From Lederbergia wuyishanensis (GTDB taxonomy: Bacteria; Bacillota; Bacilli; Bacillales; Bacillaceae_C), in the NCBI RefSeq assembly GCF_022900255.1, contig NZ_JALIRM010000001.1, positions 930,001 through 994,000 of the forward strand: a stretch of DNA of 64,000 bases, in the 5' to 3' direction. The translations under genes were made by a program, and so were the position numbers. The notes beneath the pieces were generated by a model that did not search any database, had not been told where the DNA came from, and saw nothing but the letters and a program-made list of their open reading frames with translations. Positions 1 to 7,297 of the stretch are shown one piece after another (within the stretch, counting starts at the first letter, position 1; each line of letters begins with the position of its first letter).

Positions 1-607
1 CTATAAATGGTCTTGCAATTACTCGTCCAACTTTATATTCATCAACTAATGTCAATTCACGTACCTTCTCGCATATTTCGTATAATTCATCAATTGGAAC
101 AATCTCCTCATGAGCTGCAATTTGCAAAACAGAATCTGCTGAAGTGTAGACGATTAGCGCACCTGTTTTCATATGCTCTTCCCCGAGACGTTCGATAATT
201 TCAGTTCCACTTGCAGGTATATTTCCTATCACGCTTCTTCCTGAAGCATGTTCTAGTTGAGAAATAAGTAATTCTGGGAAACCATTAGGAAATACTTTAA
301 AAGGATGGCTCGTTATGAGGCCCATTATTTCCCAATGGCCCGTCATTGTATCTTTGCCTTTCGATGCCTCTTGCATTTTTGTGAAGTAAGCAAGCGGTCG
401 TTCCGTCTCGTTTATTCCTTTTATTTTTTTGATATTTGAAAGTCCAAACTTTTCCATATTGGGCATGTTTAAACCCTTCATTTTTTCGGCGATATGACCT
501 AATGTATCCGATCCCTCGTCATTAAAAGCTGCTGCATCAGGAGCTTCCCCGATTCCGACCGAGTCAAGTACAATTAAATGTATCCTTTTAAAATTTTCTC
601 CCATCAT
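1..607 (-). CDS. deoB: Phosphopentomutase DeoB, N-terminal part (runs off window start)
   Basis: Phosphopentomutase interconverts ribose-1-phosphate (or deoxyribose-1-phosphate) and the 5-phosphate in nucleoside salvage. The minus-strand translation begins [20 protein letters not shown] and continues with GEAPDA and SDTLGHIAE, the alkaline-phosphatase-superfamily N-terminus whose Asp (LDS) binds Mn2+. [14 protein letters not shown], around residues 85-98, is also typical of DeoB. About 202 residues are present and the C-terminal half lies outside the window. Two ATGs lie in tandem (605-607 and 602-604), with AGGAGG at 615-620; the first has the better spacing. In B. subtilis the orthologue (drm) also lies just downstream of xerD, as here. 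Confidence 0.93.
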   Translation of the reverse strand, partial: MMGENFKRIHLIVLDSVGIGEAPDAAAFNDEGSDTLGHIAEKMKGLNMPNMEKFGLSNIKKIKGINETERPLAYFTKMQEASKGKDTMTGHWEIMGLITSHPFKVFPNGFPELLISQLEHASGRSVIGNIPASGTEIIERLGEEHMKTGALIVYTSADSVLQIAAHEEIVPIDELYEICEKVRELTLVDEYKVGRVIARPFI

Positions 608-664
608 GTTGCCCCCTCCTATGTTGAAATTTGAATATACTTGTATATTACCCATATTTACATA

Positions 665-688
665 AGAAAAAAACCGCGTTGTGCGGTT
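665..688 (-). terminator. Rho-independent terminator after xerD
   Basis: On the minus strand AACCGC and GCGGTT pair around a 5-nt loop (672-677 with 683-688) and run into a T tract at 665-671. It lies between xerD and deoB. A second, weaker hairpin (AAGGAC 806-811 with GTCCTT 831-836) lies between it and the xerD stop. Nothing else is recognisable in 608-896. Confidence 0.7.
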
Positions 689-896
689 GGACTTAAATCT
701 AGCTTTTCTAACTTTCAACTAGTAAACCGATCGTCCTCTTCTCTAGTGTGAAAATCATCGTTAATCCTACCGACTCATAGTGGTTCTTATTATAGTAAAA
801 AGAATAAGGACATAAATAACTATCACAAAAGTCCTTAAAATTTATCGACTCGCACTAAGTTTTTGCGCTTTTGTCGATGGGCAGATACTCCGCTTT

Positions 897-1790
897 CTAT
901 GCACGTGGATGAAATTTCGTATATACGTCTTTTAATCTTGTTTTAGTTACATGGGTATAAATTTGTGTTGTTGAAATATCGGCATGGCCGAGCATTTCTT
1001 GAACAGCTCTTAAATCTGCCCCATTTTCTAGTAAATGGGTTGCAAATGAATGACGAAGCGTATGAGGAGTTAACTCTTTTTCAATTTTCGCTTCAGAGGC
1101 TAACCTTTTAATAATCTTCCAAAATCCTTGTCTCGTAAGGCGGTTCCCATGATGATTAAGGAAAAGTGCCTCCGTTCGATTTTTAGAGTTTTTTAGTTTA
1201 GTCCGCGACTCCAATATGTACTTCTCAATAACATCTTGGGCAATTTTTCCGATTGGAATTATTCTTTCTTTATTTCCTTTTCCAATACAGCGTACAAAGC
1301 CCATTGTCAAATGAACGTTTTCCATATCAAGATTTATTAACTCACTAACACGAATTCCAGTAGCATATAATAACTCAATCATCGCTTTATCCCTCAATCC
1401 AAAAGGAGAAGATGGATCAGGAGTTTCTAATAGTGATTCTACTTCCCTAAAACTTAACACCTTCGGAAGTGTTCTCTCTAATTGTGGTGTTTCAATATGG
1501 ACAGAAGGATCTTGTTCAACCGCTTTTTCACGAAGCAAAAATTGATGAAACGCTCTTATAGATGCAATATGTCTTGCCAGCGTTTTTGCAGATTTTCCTT
1601 CACTTTTTAAAAATGACAAAAACTGAACGATATGGACTCTTGAAACATCGTTCAGTGAATTCAATTGTTCAACTTGCTGTATATATTTTATATAACGCTT
1701 AAGATCACGTTCATAAGAAATAATCGTATTTTGAGCCAATCCTTTTTCTACGATCATAAAATGAATAAAATCCTGTAGCTGATCTTGCAT
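897..1790 (-). CDS. xerD: Site-specific tyrosine recombinase XerD
   Basis: XerD acts with XerC at the chromosomal dif site to resolve chromosome dimers. The 297 residues match the family length (about 296). The N-terminal SAM-like core-binding domain covers about residues 1-90. The catalytic domain shows the full active-site set: R147 (GIRVSE), K171 (GKGNKER), H243 and R246 ([14 protein letters not shown]), H269 (MLGHADI) and the nucleophile Y278 (TQIYTHV). The chromosomal context (deoB downstream, yqzK and fur upstream) is that of Bacillus xerD (ripX), so this is the housekeeping enzyme and not a phage integrase. It starts a few bases after yqzK ends, which suggests co-transcription. Confidence 0.96.
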   Translation of the reverse strand: MQDQLQDFIHFMIVEKGLAQNTIISYERDLKRYIKYIQQVEQLNSLNDVSRVHIVQFLSFLKSEGKSAKTLARHIASIRAFHQFLLREKAVEQDPSVHIETPQLERTLPKVLSFREVESLLETPDPSSPFGLRDKAMIELLYATGIRVSELINLDMENVHLTMGFVRCIGKGNKERIIPIGKIAQDVIEKYILESRTKLKNSKNRTEALFLNHHGNRLTRQGFWKIIKRLASEAKIEKELTPHTLRHSFATHLLENGADLRAVQEMLGHADISTTQIYTHVTKTRLKDVYTKFHPRA

Positions 1791-1796
1791 TGTACA

Positions 1797-2024
1797 TTAC
1801 TCTCCATTCTGATAAAAAAGCAGAAGACGTGTAAACCAGCCGTTCTGTTCATCTCCAAACGGCTGAAAAGCCTTTACTGCAGTACCTTCGGGCTCATCAT
1901 ATCGTCGATAATTTTCATATTCTTGATTTATCCACATAATACCATAATAAAAGAGGATGGTGCATCCCGCAAATAATAAAAGCAATCTTAATGTTCCGAA
2001 GAAGACTTTGAGCATATTTTTCAT
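1797..2024 (-). CDS. yqzK: YqzK-family small membrane protein (DUF4227)
   Basis: A 75-residue protein with one N-terminal transmembrane segment at about residues 7-28 (VFFGTLRLLLLFAGCTILFY), followed by a polar tail rich in Tyr, Arg and Glu. Size, sequence style and position between fur and xerD match B. subtilis YqzK. Its function is unknown. AAAGGA precedes the ATG. The 7-bp gap to xerD suggests one transcript. Confidence 0.8.
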   Translation of the reverse strand: MKNMLKVFFGTLRLLLLFAGCTILFYYGIMWINQEYENYRRYDEPEGTAVKAFQPFGDEQNGWFTRLLLFYQNGE

Positions 2025-2100
2025 GATACCATTCCTTTGTTATCAATACTTTTTAAAAGCATATGCCCAGCTTGTCTAAAATTATTCACGTAAACTAAAA

Positions 2101-2134
2101 AATAATAAAAGCCTCACCCAGAAAGGGAAAGGCT
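2101..2134 (-). terminator. Terminator after fur
   Basis: On the minus strand the AGCCT side pairs with AGGCT (2110-2133, with internal GGG/CCC pairing), followed by an AT-rich T run at 2101-2109. It separates fur from yqzK-xerD. Confidence 0.6.
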
Positions 2135-2138
2135 CAAT

Positions 2139-2618
2139 TTATTTTTCTTCTTCATTTTTACTAGTGTCTTCTTCATCCGCTTTTTTATGGCAACGCCAGC
2201 AAATTCCGTGGAACGTGAGCCTGTGATCCTTAATTTTAAAATTCCAATCACGCTCAACAATTTTTTCGACATCTCCTAAGAGATCCTCTTGGATTTCATC
2301 TACTGACCCACATTCAATGCAAACTAAATGGTGATGAAAATGGGCTGCCCCTTCTTTCCGCAAGTCATAGCGAGAAACACCATCACCGAAATTAATCTTA
2401 TCCACTACTTTCAATTCTGTTAGAAGTTCTAATGTTCGATAGACTGTAGCAAGACCAATTTCTGGTGCCTTTTCTTTTACGAGAAGATATACATCTTCGG
2501 CACTTAAATGGTCTTCTTCATGTTCAAGCAACACCCGAACCGTGGCCTCACGCTGGGGAGTAAGCTTATAGCTTGCAGAATGCAATTGTTTCTTTATGCG
2601 ATCAATGCGACTTTCCAT
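2139..2618 (-). CDS. fur: Ferric uptake regulator Fur
   Basis: Fur is an iron-dependent dimeric repressor of siderophore and iron-uptake genes. The 159 residues carry an N-terminal winged helix (about 1-85, with LTPQREATVRVLL and TVYRTLELL). The dimerisation and metal domain has HFHHHLVC (H93, H95-H97, C100) and C103, then C140 and C143 (CWRC). This makes two CxxC pairs for structural zinc, typical of Bacillus Fur. The C-terminus is a charged tail. Gene order fur-yqzK-xerD matches B. subtilis. The family also includes PerR and Zur; synteny and the His/Cys pattern favour Fur. Confidence 0.92.
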   Translation of the reverse strand: MESRIDRIKKQLHSASYKLTPQREATVRVLLEHEEDHLSAEDVYLLVKEKAPEIGLATVYRTLELLTELKVVDKINFGDGVSRYDLRKEGAAHFHHHLVCIECGSVDEIQEDLLGDVEKIVERDWNFKIKDHRLTFHGICWRCHKKADEEDTSKNEEEK

Positions 2619-2650
2619 ACTATGTATCCTCCCTCGCCACTATCCACTAT

Positions 2651-2694
2651 ATTATAGCAGAAGGGAAGGTATAATCAAACTAAAATGATTATAG
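2651..2694 (-). promoter_or_regulatory. fur promoter with candidate PerR/Fur-type operator
   Basis: On the minus strand TTGATT (2673-2678), a 16-bp spacer and TATAAT (2651-2656) form a good sigma-A promoter, with AGGAGG further down before the fur ATG. Just upstream, 2680-2694 reads CTATAATCATTTTAG, which I align at 11 of 15 positions to the Per box TTATAATTATTATAA. B. subtilis fur is known to be under PerR control. The promoter is seen; the identity of the regulator is inferred. Confidence 0.55.
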
Positions 2695-2820
2695 TTTAGA
2701 AAAATTAAGATGATTGAAAATGGCAGAAATTCGTTTTTAATTCATCTTTCACGTAAATTTAAAAACATTTAAATTTAAATCAAATATATAATTCCAAGCT
2801 TAATTTATTGAACAGGAAAA

Positions 2821-3468
2821 TCAATTTGTAATTGAAAGTATTATCGATTTCATTAACATTGGTGAAACATATGCTTCTAAGCTTGCGGCAATTGTAATGA
2901 AGGCTATAGCACCAATATAAGATAAAAAGTATCGCGTAAAAACAGGGACTAGTTGAAAAGGGAGTGATTGGCGTATAAAAATTTTCTTTATTAATCTCAT
3001 GGAAAGTGCAATGGAACAAACCGAAATAAAAATAAAGATAGGAATAATAAACAAGTTTTGTGGAAGTAAAGAAACAAACGCTAATAGTAGCCCATGCCAC
3101 CCCATTTGGTTTACAAGAAACCCTACAGAAAACCCTATAACAATCCCTTTAATAAAAATTAATACAAAAATAAGCGGAAAACCAATAATCGAAATTCCTA
3201 AAATCCAAATAAGTCCAGCAAATTTTACATTATGCCAAAAACTTAATTTTAATAATTCTTCTGAAGAAACCATCGTTCCTTCACCAACCTGACCAAAAAA
3301 CTGGTTTAAGTAATAAAAAAGATCTTCCTTCTGATGGGGTGATAAGCTATTGACAAAAATGGAACCAAAAATAACCCCCATTAAAAAAAGGACCATGATG
3401 AATGTGTAGATGGATGAATGTTCTTGAAAATGACGACTGATAATATTAGTGGAAAGTCTGTTGCGCAT
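2821..3468 (-). CDS. spoIIM: Stage II sporulation protein M
   Basis: SpoIIM is a mother-cell membrane protein. With SpoIID and SpoIIP it forms the DMP peptidoglycan-degrading complex needed for septal thinning and engulfment. The 215 residues hold several hydrophobic segments (about residues 20-45, 75-105, 110-135, 140-165 and near 180-205), consistent with the polytopic family. AGGAGGAGC precedes ATG 3468. It is a single gene between fur and the endonuclease Q-like gene, as in B. subtilis. Confidence 0.92.
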   Translation of the reverse strand: MRNRLSTNIISRHFQEHSSIYTFIMVLFLMGVIFGSIFVNSLSPHQKEDLFYYLNQFFGQVGEGTMVSSEELLKLSFWHNVKFAGLIWILGISIIGFPLIFVLIFIKGIVIGFSVGFLVNQMGWHGLLLAFVSLLPQNLFIIPIFIFISVCSIALSMRLIKKIFIRQSLPFQLVPVFTRYFLSYIGAIAFITIAASLEAYVSPMLMKSIILSITN

Positions 3469-3498
3469 CCTTTGCTCCTCCTGTCCTACGAATGCTAC

Positions 3499-3527
3499 AT
3501 TATATGATGGACAAGCAATAAGTATGC
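3499..3527 (-). promoter_or_regulatory. Candidate sigma-E promoter of spoIIM
   Basis: On the minus strand GCATACT (3521-3527), 14 bp, then CATATAAT (3499-3506) resembles the sigma-E pattern (KMATATT, 13-15 bp, CATACANT). It lies about 30 bp upstream of the spoIIM start. spoIIM is a known sigma-E gene. The match is judged by eye. Confidence 0.5.
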
Positions 3528-3548
3528 CAACAATGACCGTTCAATTCA

Positions 3549-4712
3549 CTAATCTATTTTTTGAATGCTTCCATATTTTCCTCCTCCGCCTGCATTAAAC
3601 TGAAGGGTCCCCTCTCGTGCTTTTACGATTAATTCGGCAAGTTCCTTTTTCACAACTTTCTTTAGATCCGATTCATTAATTCGATGCAATATATTCATCT
3701 CTGTTCCAAAATGATTCAATAAATTTTCCATTGCTTTTGGCCCTAAGCCTGGAATGAAATCCAATGGGACTTGGTGGATATAAGGTGGTCTTTTCGGTTT
3801 ATCTTTAGCATCTGCTAATTGTGAAATGCGTTCAAACACACCCATAGTAAATTTTTTCGAGCCACAATTTGGGCAAAGCTCTTTTTTCCAAGGTATAAAA
3901 CAATTTGCACAAGTTGTTCGGTAATATTTTCCTAATAAAGGATTTAACCCGTAATTGGATACAATCCTGTTTTCATCGATATTCTTTAAAGATCGTTCAA
4001 TTGCCCTAAAAGTCGGTTCCTCTAGTTTTAACATTTGATATTCCCTTGCCATTTTTCCGAGGGAGTGAGCGTCGGAATTTGTTAAAAAACTATATGGGTG
4101 AAGTTCTGAAAGCTGATCGGCCATATTCGTATCGGAACTCAAACCTAGTTCGACTGCATCAATCAGTGTTGGATTAAATACTTCCGTTAATGTTAATTCG
4201 ACACCTTTTCCATAGAGGCTTTTAAAAGGCGTAAAGACATGAGCAGGAATGAATAATCCATTAAGCTCTTTAACTTTTTCTTGAATGACAATTGCATCTT
4301 CATAAATTCTCTGAGTGCTAAGCTGGATATTTGTCACTCTTTCCGAGAGCCAATTTGAAAATTCCTTGAGTGATAGTATTGTTGGAAAGTATGCAAGGAC
4401 ATGGATTGGCCCTTTACAATGGTGATCGTTTATTTCTAGTTCTGCCCCTGGAATAAGAACGACGCCATTTTCATACTGGAAGCCCCCGTCTTTCATTTCT
4501 ACGAGTTTTCCAATATCTAATAAATGTTCTATTTCAAGAATTACTTCTGGTGAATGGCAATCAATGATACCTACAATATCCAATCCCTTGGGAAATTTCG
4601 CTGCTTTTAATATATTCGTTAAGGTAAGATTTCTGCTGGCTGTTATTTTTACAGGCTTACCAGTTAGTGTCCTGCCTATATGAATATGCAAATCAATAAA
4701 AAATTCATTCAT
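3549..4712 (-). CDS. yqxK: Endonuclease Q-like PHP-domain protein (YqxK family)
   Basis: The 387 residues form three visible parts. A PHP-type metal-dependent hydrolase core begins DLHIHIGR (D7, H9, H11), with GAELEINDHH near 89-98 and NSDAHS near 212-217. A zinc ribbon follows with C268/C271 and C280/C283. A helix-hairpin-helix element is at about 318-336 (FIPGLGPKAMENLL). This architecture is that of the endonuclease Q family (TIGR00375), which in archaea cuts DNA at deaminated bases; a DNA-repair role here is inferred from the family. It overlaps nudF by 8 bp, so the two are probably translationally coupled, as in B. subtilis. Confidence 0.85.
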   Translation of the reverse strand: MNEFFIDLHIHIGRTLTGKPVKITASRNLTLTNILKAAKFPKGLDIVGIIDCHSPEVILEIEHLLDIGKLVEMKDGGFQYENGVVLIPGAELEINDHHCKGPIHVLAYFPTILSLKEFSNWLSERVTNIQLSTQRIYEDAIVIQEKVKELNGLFIPAHVFTPFKSLYGKGVELTLTEVFNPTLIDAVELGLSSDTNMADQLSELHPYSFLTNSDAHSLGKMAREYQMLKLEEPTFRAIERSLKNIDENRIVSNYGLNPLLGKYYRTTCANCFIPWKKELCPNCGSKKFTMGVFERISQLADAKDKPKRPPYIHQVPLDFIPGLGPKAMENLLNHFGTEMNILHRINESDLKKVVKKELAELIVKAREGTLQFNAGGGGKYGSIQKID

Positions 4713-5262
4713 TAGACTTCAGCGCCATCCTTAATTGTAAATATGAGACTGCGTATACTGTTTTTGCATCATAAATCCGCTTTTCTTCAACATAATGTAT
4801 TGCTTCTTCCAGTGTAATTTCATGAAGTTCTACAAACTCGTCCTCATCGCCAATTTTCGGATTATCGATTTTTGTTAAATCAGTAGCTATGTAAAGATGA
4901 ATTAATTCATCAGCAAAACCGGGTGAAGTGTAAAACGATATTAGATGTTCCATCTTCCCTGCTGCATAACCCGTTTCTTCTTCAAGTTCACGTTCTGCAG
5001 TCACTAGAGGTTCTTCTCCGTATTCAAGTTTCCCTGCAGGAATTTCAAGCAAAGATCGTTCCAAAGGTTTGCGATATTGCTCAACCATAATTACTTTATT
5101 TTCATCATTAATAGCTATTATAGCTACAGCCCCTGGATGTTTTACAATTTCTCGTTTTGCCATATTTCCGTCAGGTAGCAATACATCGTCAACAAGTAAA
5201 CGAACTATCTTTCCGCTAAATATCTCTTTACTATTTATTGTTTTCTCTTCAAACTTCTTCAT
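4705..5262 (-). CDS. nudF: ADP-ribose pyrophosphatase NudF
   Basis: A 185-residue Nudix hydrolase. The Nudix box lies at residues 77-99: G77, then E83, then RELEEETG. It cleaves ADP-ribose to AMP and ribose-5-phosphate in the cytoplasm. The N-terminal beta domain, with HPGAVAIIAINDENKVIMV, is typical of the ADPRase branch. AAGGAG lies 9 nt before the ATG. The gene is first in a two-gene unit with the overlapping yqxK-like gene. Confidence 0.92.
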   Translation of the reverse strand: MKKFEEKTINSKEIFSGKIVRLLVDDVLLPDGNMAKREIVKHPGAVAIIAINDENKVIMVEQYRKPLERSLLEIPAGKLEYGEEPLVTAERELEEETGYAAGKMEHLISFYTSPGFADELIHLYIATDLTKIDNPKIGDEDEFVELHEITLEEAIHYVEEKRIYDAKTVYAVSYLQLRMALKSNE

Positions 5263-5384
5263 CCTTATTCGCTCCTTATTTTTGTTTTTCCAATCATATC
5301 ATAAAGCAGTTAGAACATTAACTTTGTTATACTGGATGACTTTCCAGTAAAATAAAGAAAAGAATACGGAAGGTGATGAGGAAA

Positions 5385-6305
5385 TTGGAAAAAAGACAGC
5401 TAGGAAATTCAAATTTACGAATTTCTAAAATTGGATTAGGCTGCATGTCGATTGGAACTGAAATTAATAATGCTCAAAAAATTATTGAAGCGGCGCTTGA
5501 GGCTGGAATTAACTACTTCGATACAGCAGACTTATATGATTACGGGGTAAACGAAGATATTGTAGGTAAAACTTTATCCAGTAGAAGAGAAGATGTCATC
5601 ATCGCAACAAAAGTGGGAAATCGTTGGAATGAAAATAAGAATGGTTGGAGTTGGGATCCATCGAAAGACTACATAAAAGAAGCTGTAAAGAACAGCCTTC
5701 GTAGGCTTAAAACAGATTACATCGACTTATATCAACTTCATGGTGGAACGATTGATGATCCCATCGAAGAAACGATTCAAGCTTTTGAAGAATTAAAGGA
5801 AGAAGGTTTCATTCGTTATTATGGTATTTCTTCCATTCGCCCAAATGTAATACGAAAATACGTCGAAGATTCTTCTATTGTTAGTAATATGATGCAATAT
5901 AGTTTATTGGACAGACGTCCTGAAGCAGTAATGCCACTTTTAACAGAGCATAATATTAGTATCGTCACAAGAGGTTCAGTCGCGAAAGGCATACTAAGTG
6001 ATAAGACACTTGAAGCTATAGAAGCAGATGACTTTAATGCGAAATTTCTTGATTATTCATCTGAAGAAATAAAAGAATTAATCGAAAGCATTAAAGCGAA
6101 ACTTTTATTTTCACGTTCTTTAAATGAGGTCGCTCTCCAGTTTAACCTTGCCCACGAGACAGTAGCATCTGTTGTGACCGGCGCTAGTTCTGTAGAGCAA
6201 TTACTCGATAATGTAAGAGCTGTATGCTCACCACCACTTTCTCAGGAAGAGATTGGATATTTAGAAATGATTACAAAAAAGCACAATTATACTGAACATA
6301 TATAA
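5385..6305 (+). CDS. yqkF: Aldo/keto reductase (YqkF-type)
   Basis: An NADPH-dependent oxidoreductase of the AKR superfamily. The TIM-barrel markers are GLGCMSIG near the start, NYFDTADLYDYG with catalytic Asp and Tyr, IIATKVGNRW with Lys, and DLYQLHGG with His. The closest remembered relative is B. subtilis YqkF, which also lies beside nudF. The substrate is unknown. Upstream in-frame GTG 5373 and ATG 5376 sit on top of the ribosome binding site. AAGGTGAT at 5370-5377 is correctly spaced for TTG 5385, giving MEKRQLGNSN, which matches the family N-terminus, so I chose TTG. Confidence 0.88.
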   Translation: MEKRQLGNSNLRISKIGLGCMSIGTEINNAQKIIEAALEAGINYFDTADLYDYGVNEDIVGKTLSSRREDVIIATKVGNRWNENKNGWSWDPSKDYIKEAVKNSLRRLKTDYIDLYQLHGGTIDDPIEETIQAFEELKEEGFIRYYGISSIRPNVIRKYVEDSSIVSNMMQYSLLDRRPEAVMPLLTEHNISIVTRGSVAKGILSDKTLEAIEADDFNAKFLDYSSEEIKELIESIKAKLLFSRSLNEVALQFNLAHETVASVVTGASSVEQLLDNVRAVCSPPLSQEEIGYLEMITKKHNYTEHI

Positions 6306-6425
6306 CTTTTTAAAATTTTTGTTCAACATTTTTCTTTTTGTTTCAGCAATGTTATTTACTTTTCTGCGTTAAAGCAAGATAGATTATTTTCCTTTTCCAA
6401 CTTTTTATAACTTGTAATTTTGTTT

Positions 6426-6526
6426 TGCGACAAAAAGCTACTTATTAATGACTATTATTCTCGCTGCTCCATTCATTTCGACATCGACAATTTTTTTATA
6501 AATGAGACTTTTGTAATATGTATAAT
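6426..6526 (+). promoter_or_regulatory. Candidate Spo0A-activated promoter of sinI
   Basis: A perfect -10, TATAAT, is at 6521-6526 with no convincing -35 at 16-18 bp, as is usual for activator-dependent promoters. Upstream are three matches to the Spo0A box TGTCGAA on the minus strand: TTCGACA 6477-6483 (exact), the adjoining TCGACAA 6484-6490, and TGCGACA 6426-6432 (one mismatch). The site at 6477-6490 is about 50 bp before the inferred transcription start. In B. subtilis sinI is activated by Spo0A~P. The boxes are seen; binding is inferred. The rest of 6306-6550 is AT-rich with nothing else recognisable. Confidence 0.55.
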
Positions 6527-6550
6527 GATTCATGAATACAAATGAAATAT

Positions 6551-6659
6551 TATTTAGATAAAGGCAAGTCTGAACGAAAGGCAGATACGCAAAGCCACAG
6601 GCCTAAGGTTTTCAACTATGGCAGCTGGGTTACCTAAATACTCTATGTATTTTAGGAGG
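6551..6659 (+). promoter_or_regulatory. c-di-GMP-I (GEMM-I) riboswitch with SD-sequestering hairpin
   Basis: The leader contains the GEMM-I signature in order: AAAGGCAA; a hairpin with a GAAA tetraloop (6576-6579) flanked by TCTG/CAGA; ACGCAAAGCCACAGGCCTAA (6587-6606); then ATGGCAGCTGGGTTACC (6618-6634). TATTTAG (6551-6557) pairs with CTAAATA (6634-6640) as P1. The same 3' strand, as CCTAAATAC (6633-6641), can instead pair with GTATTTTAGG (6647-6656, one bulged T), covering the start of the sinI ribosome binding site AGGAGG (6654-6659). The helices exclude each other, predicting that ligand binding exposes the SD. No T run follows, so control looks translational. Class assignment is confident; the ON logic is inferred. 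Confidence 0.9.
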
Positions 6660-6664
6660 TCATT

Positions 6665-6802
6665 ATGCAGAAAGCGATAATGGTAAAGCCCGAGCAACTC
6701 GATGAAGAATGGGTAAAGTTAATATTAGCTGCATTAAATGCAGGAATTAGTCCAGAAAGCATTAGGGAGTTTCTACATATTCATAGGTTTAAAAAGCACT
6801 AG
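6665..6802 (+). CDS. sinI: SinI anti-repressor
   Basis: A 45-residue protein. Residues 11-36 (QLDEEWVKLILAALNAG then ISPESIREF) match the SinI dimerisation motif, which has the B. subtilis form DxEWVxLILEAxxANISPEEIRxYL. SinI binds SinR and prevents it repressing biofilm genes. B. subtilis SinI is 57 residues; this one lacks the extra C-terminal tail. AGGAGG lies 5 nt before the ATG, inside the switching hairpin of the c-di-GMP-I riboswitch. sinR follows 121 bp downstream on the same strand, which strongly supports the call. Confidence 0.9.
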   Translation: MQKAIMVKPEQLDEEWVKLILAALNAGISPESIREFLHIHRFKKH

Positions 6803-6923
6803 TTGATCCTTGTTTAAGATTATTTCTTACAAAAGTACAAAATTTTTCATTCCAATACGTTCTAAATATGAAACAAACCTTCGTTATATGGTATACTTTA
6901 CTGTAAGGAAGGTGAAGATCTAC

Positions 6924-7247
6924 ATGATTGGCGAACGTTTGCGTGAGTATCGAAAGCAGAAAAAATTGTCTTTATCAGAATTAGCCGAAAAAGCCGGGGT
7001 TGCAAAGTCATATTTAAGTTCAATTGAACGAAATATCCAATCGAACCCTTCAATCCACTTTTTAGAAAAAGTATCGGAAGTATTAGGTATTTCTGTTAAT
7101 GCTTTGCTCCACGACGAACAAGACGGAGCAATCGGGTTGGATTCCGATTGGGAGGAACTTGTTCGTGAAGCAATGACATCGGGTGTATCTAAAGAAGAAT
7201 TTCGTGAATTTCTAGAGTTTAATAAATGGAAATTGGAAAATAAGTGA
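6924..7247 (+). CDS. sinR: SinR-type master regulator of biofilm formation
   Basis: A 107-residue XRE-family repressor (B. subtilis SinR has 111). The N-terminus MIGERLREYRKQKKLSLSEL and the HTH VAKSYLSSIERNIQSNPSI are nearly identical to SinR. The C-terminal SinI-binding and multimerisation helices read LVREAMTSGVSKEEFREFLE. SinR represses matrix genes and is inhibited by SinI. ATG 6924 is chosen because it matches SinR and has GGAAGG 9-14 nt upstream. A separate promoter is plausible: ATGAAA at 6868-6873 and TATACT at 6892-6897, similar to the internal sinR promoter of B. subtilis. No tapA-sipW-tasA operon is adjacent. Confidence 0.93.
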   Translation: MIGERLREYRKQKKLSLSELAEKAGVAKSYLSSIERNIQSNPSIHFLEKVSEVLGISVNALLHDEQDGAIGLDSDWEELVREAMTSGVSKEEFREFLEFNKWKLENK

Positions 7248-7261
7248 CGAAAATAAATAAC

Positions 7262-7297
7262 AACCATGGCTTGAGATGTATCAAGCCATGGTTTATT
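7262..7297. terminator. Bidirectional terminator between sinR and scoB
   Basis: A perfect 12-bp stem, AACCATGGCTTG (7262-7273) with CAAGCCATGGTT (7282-7293), around an 8-nt loop. A/T-rich tails lie on both sides. It is shared by convergent sinR and the CoA-transferase genes. Confidence 0.75.

Noticed and set aside
897-1790. Phage or element integrase
   Set aside because: The tyrosine recombinase is in the conserved deoB-xerD-yqzK-fur context and has XerD length and motifs. No att site or mobile cargo is nearby.
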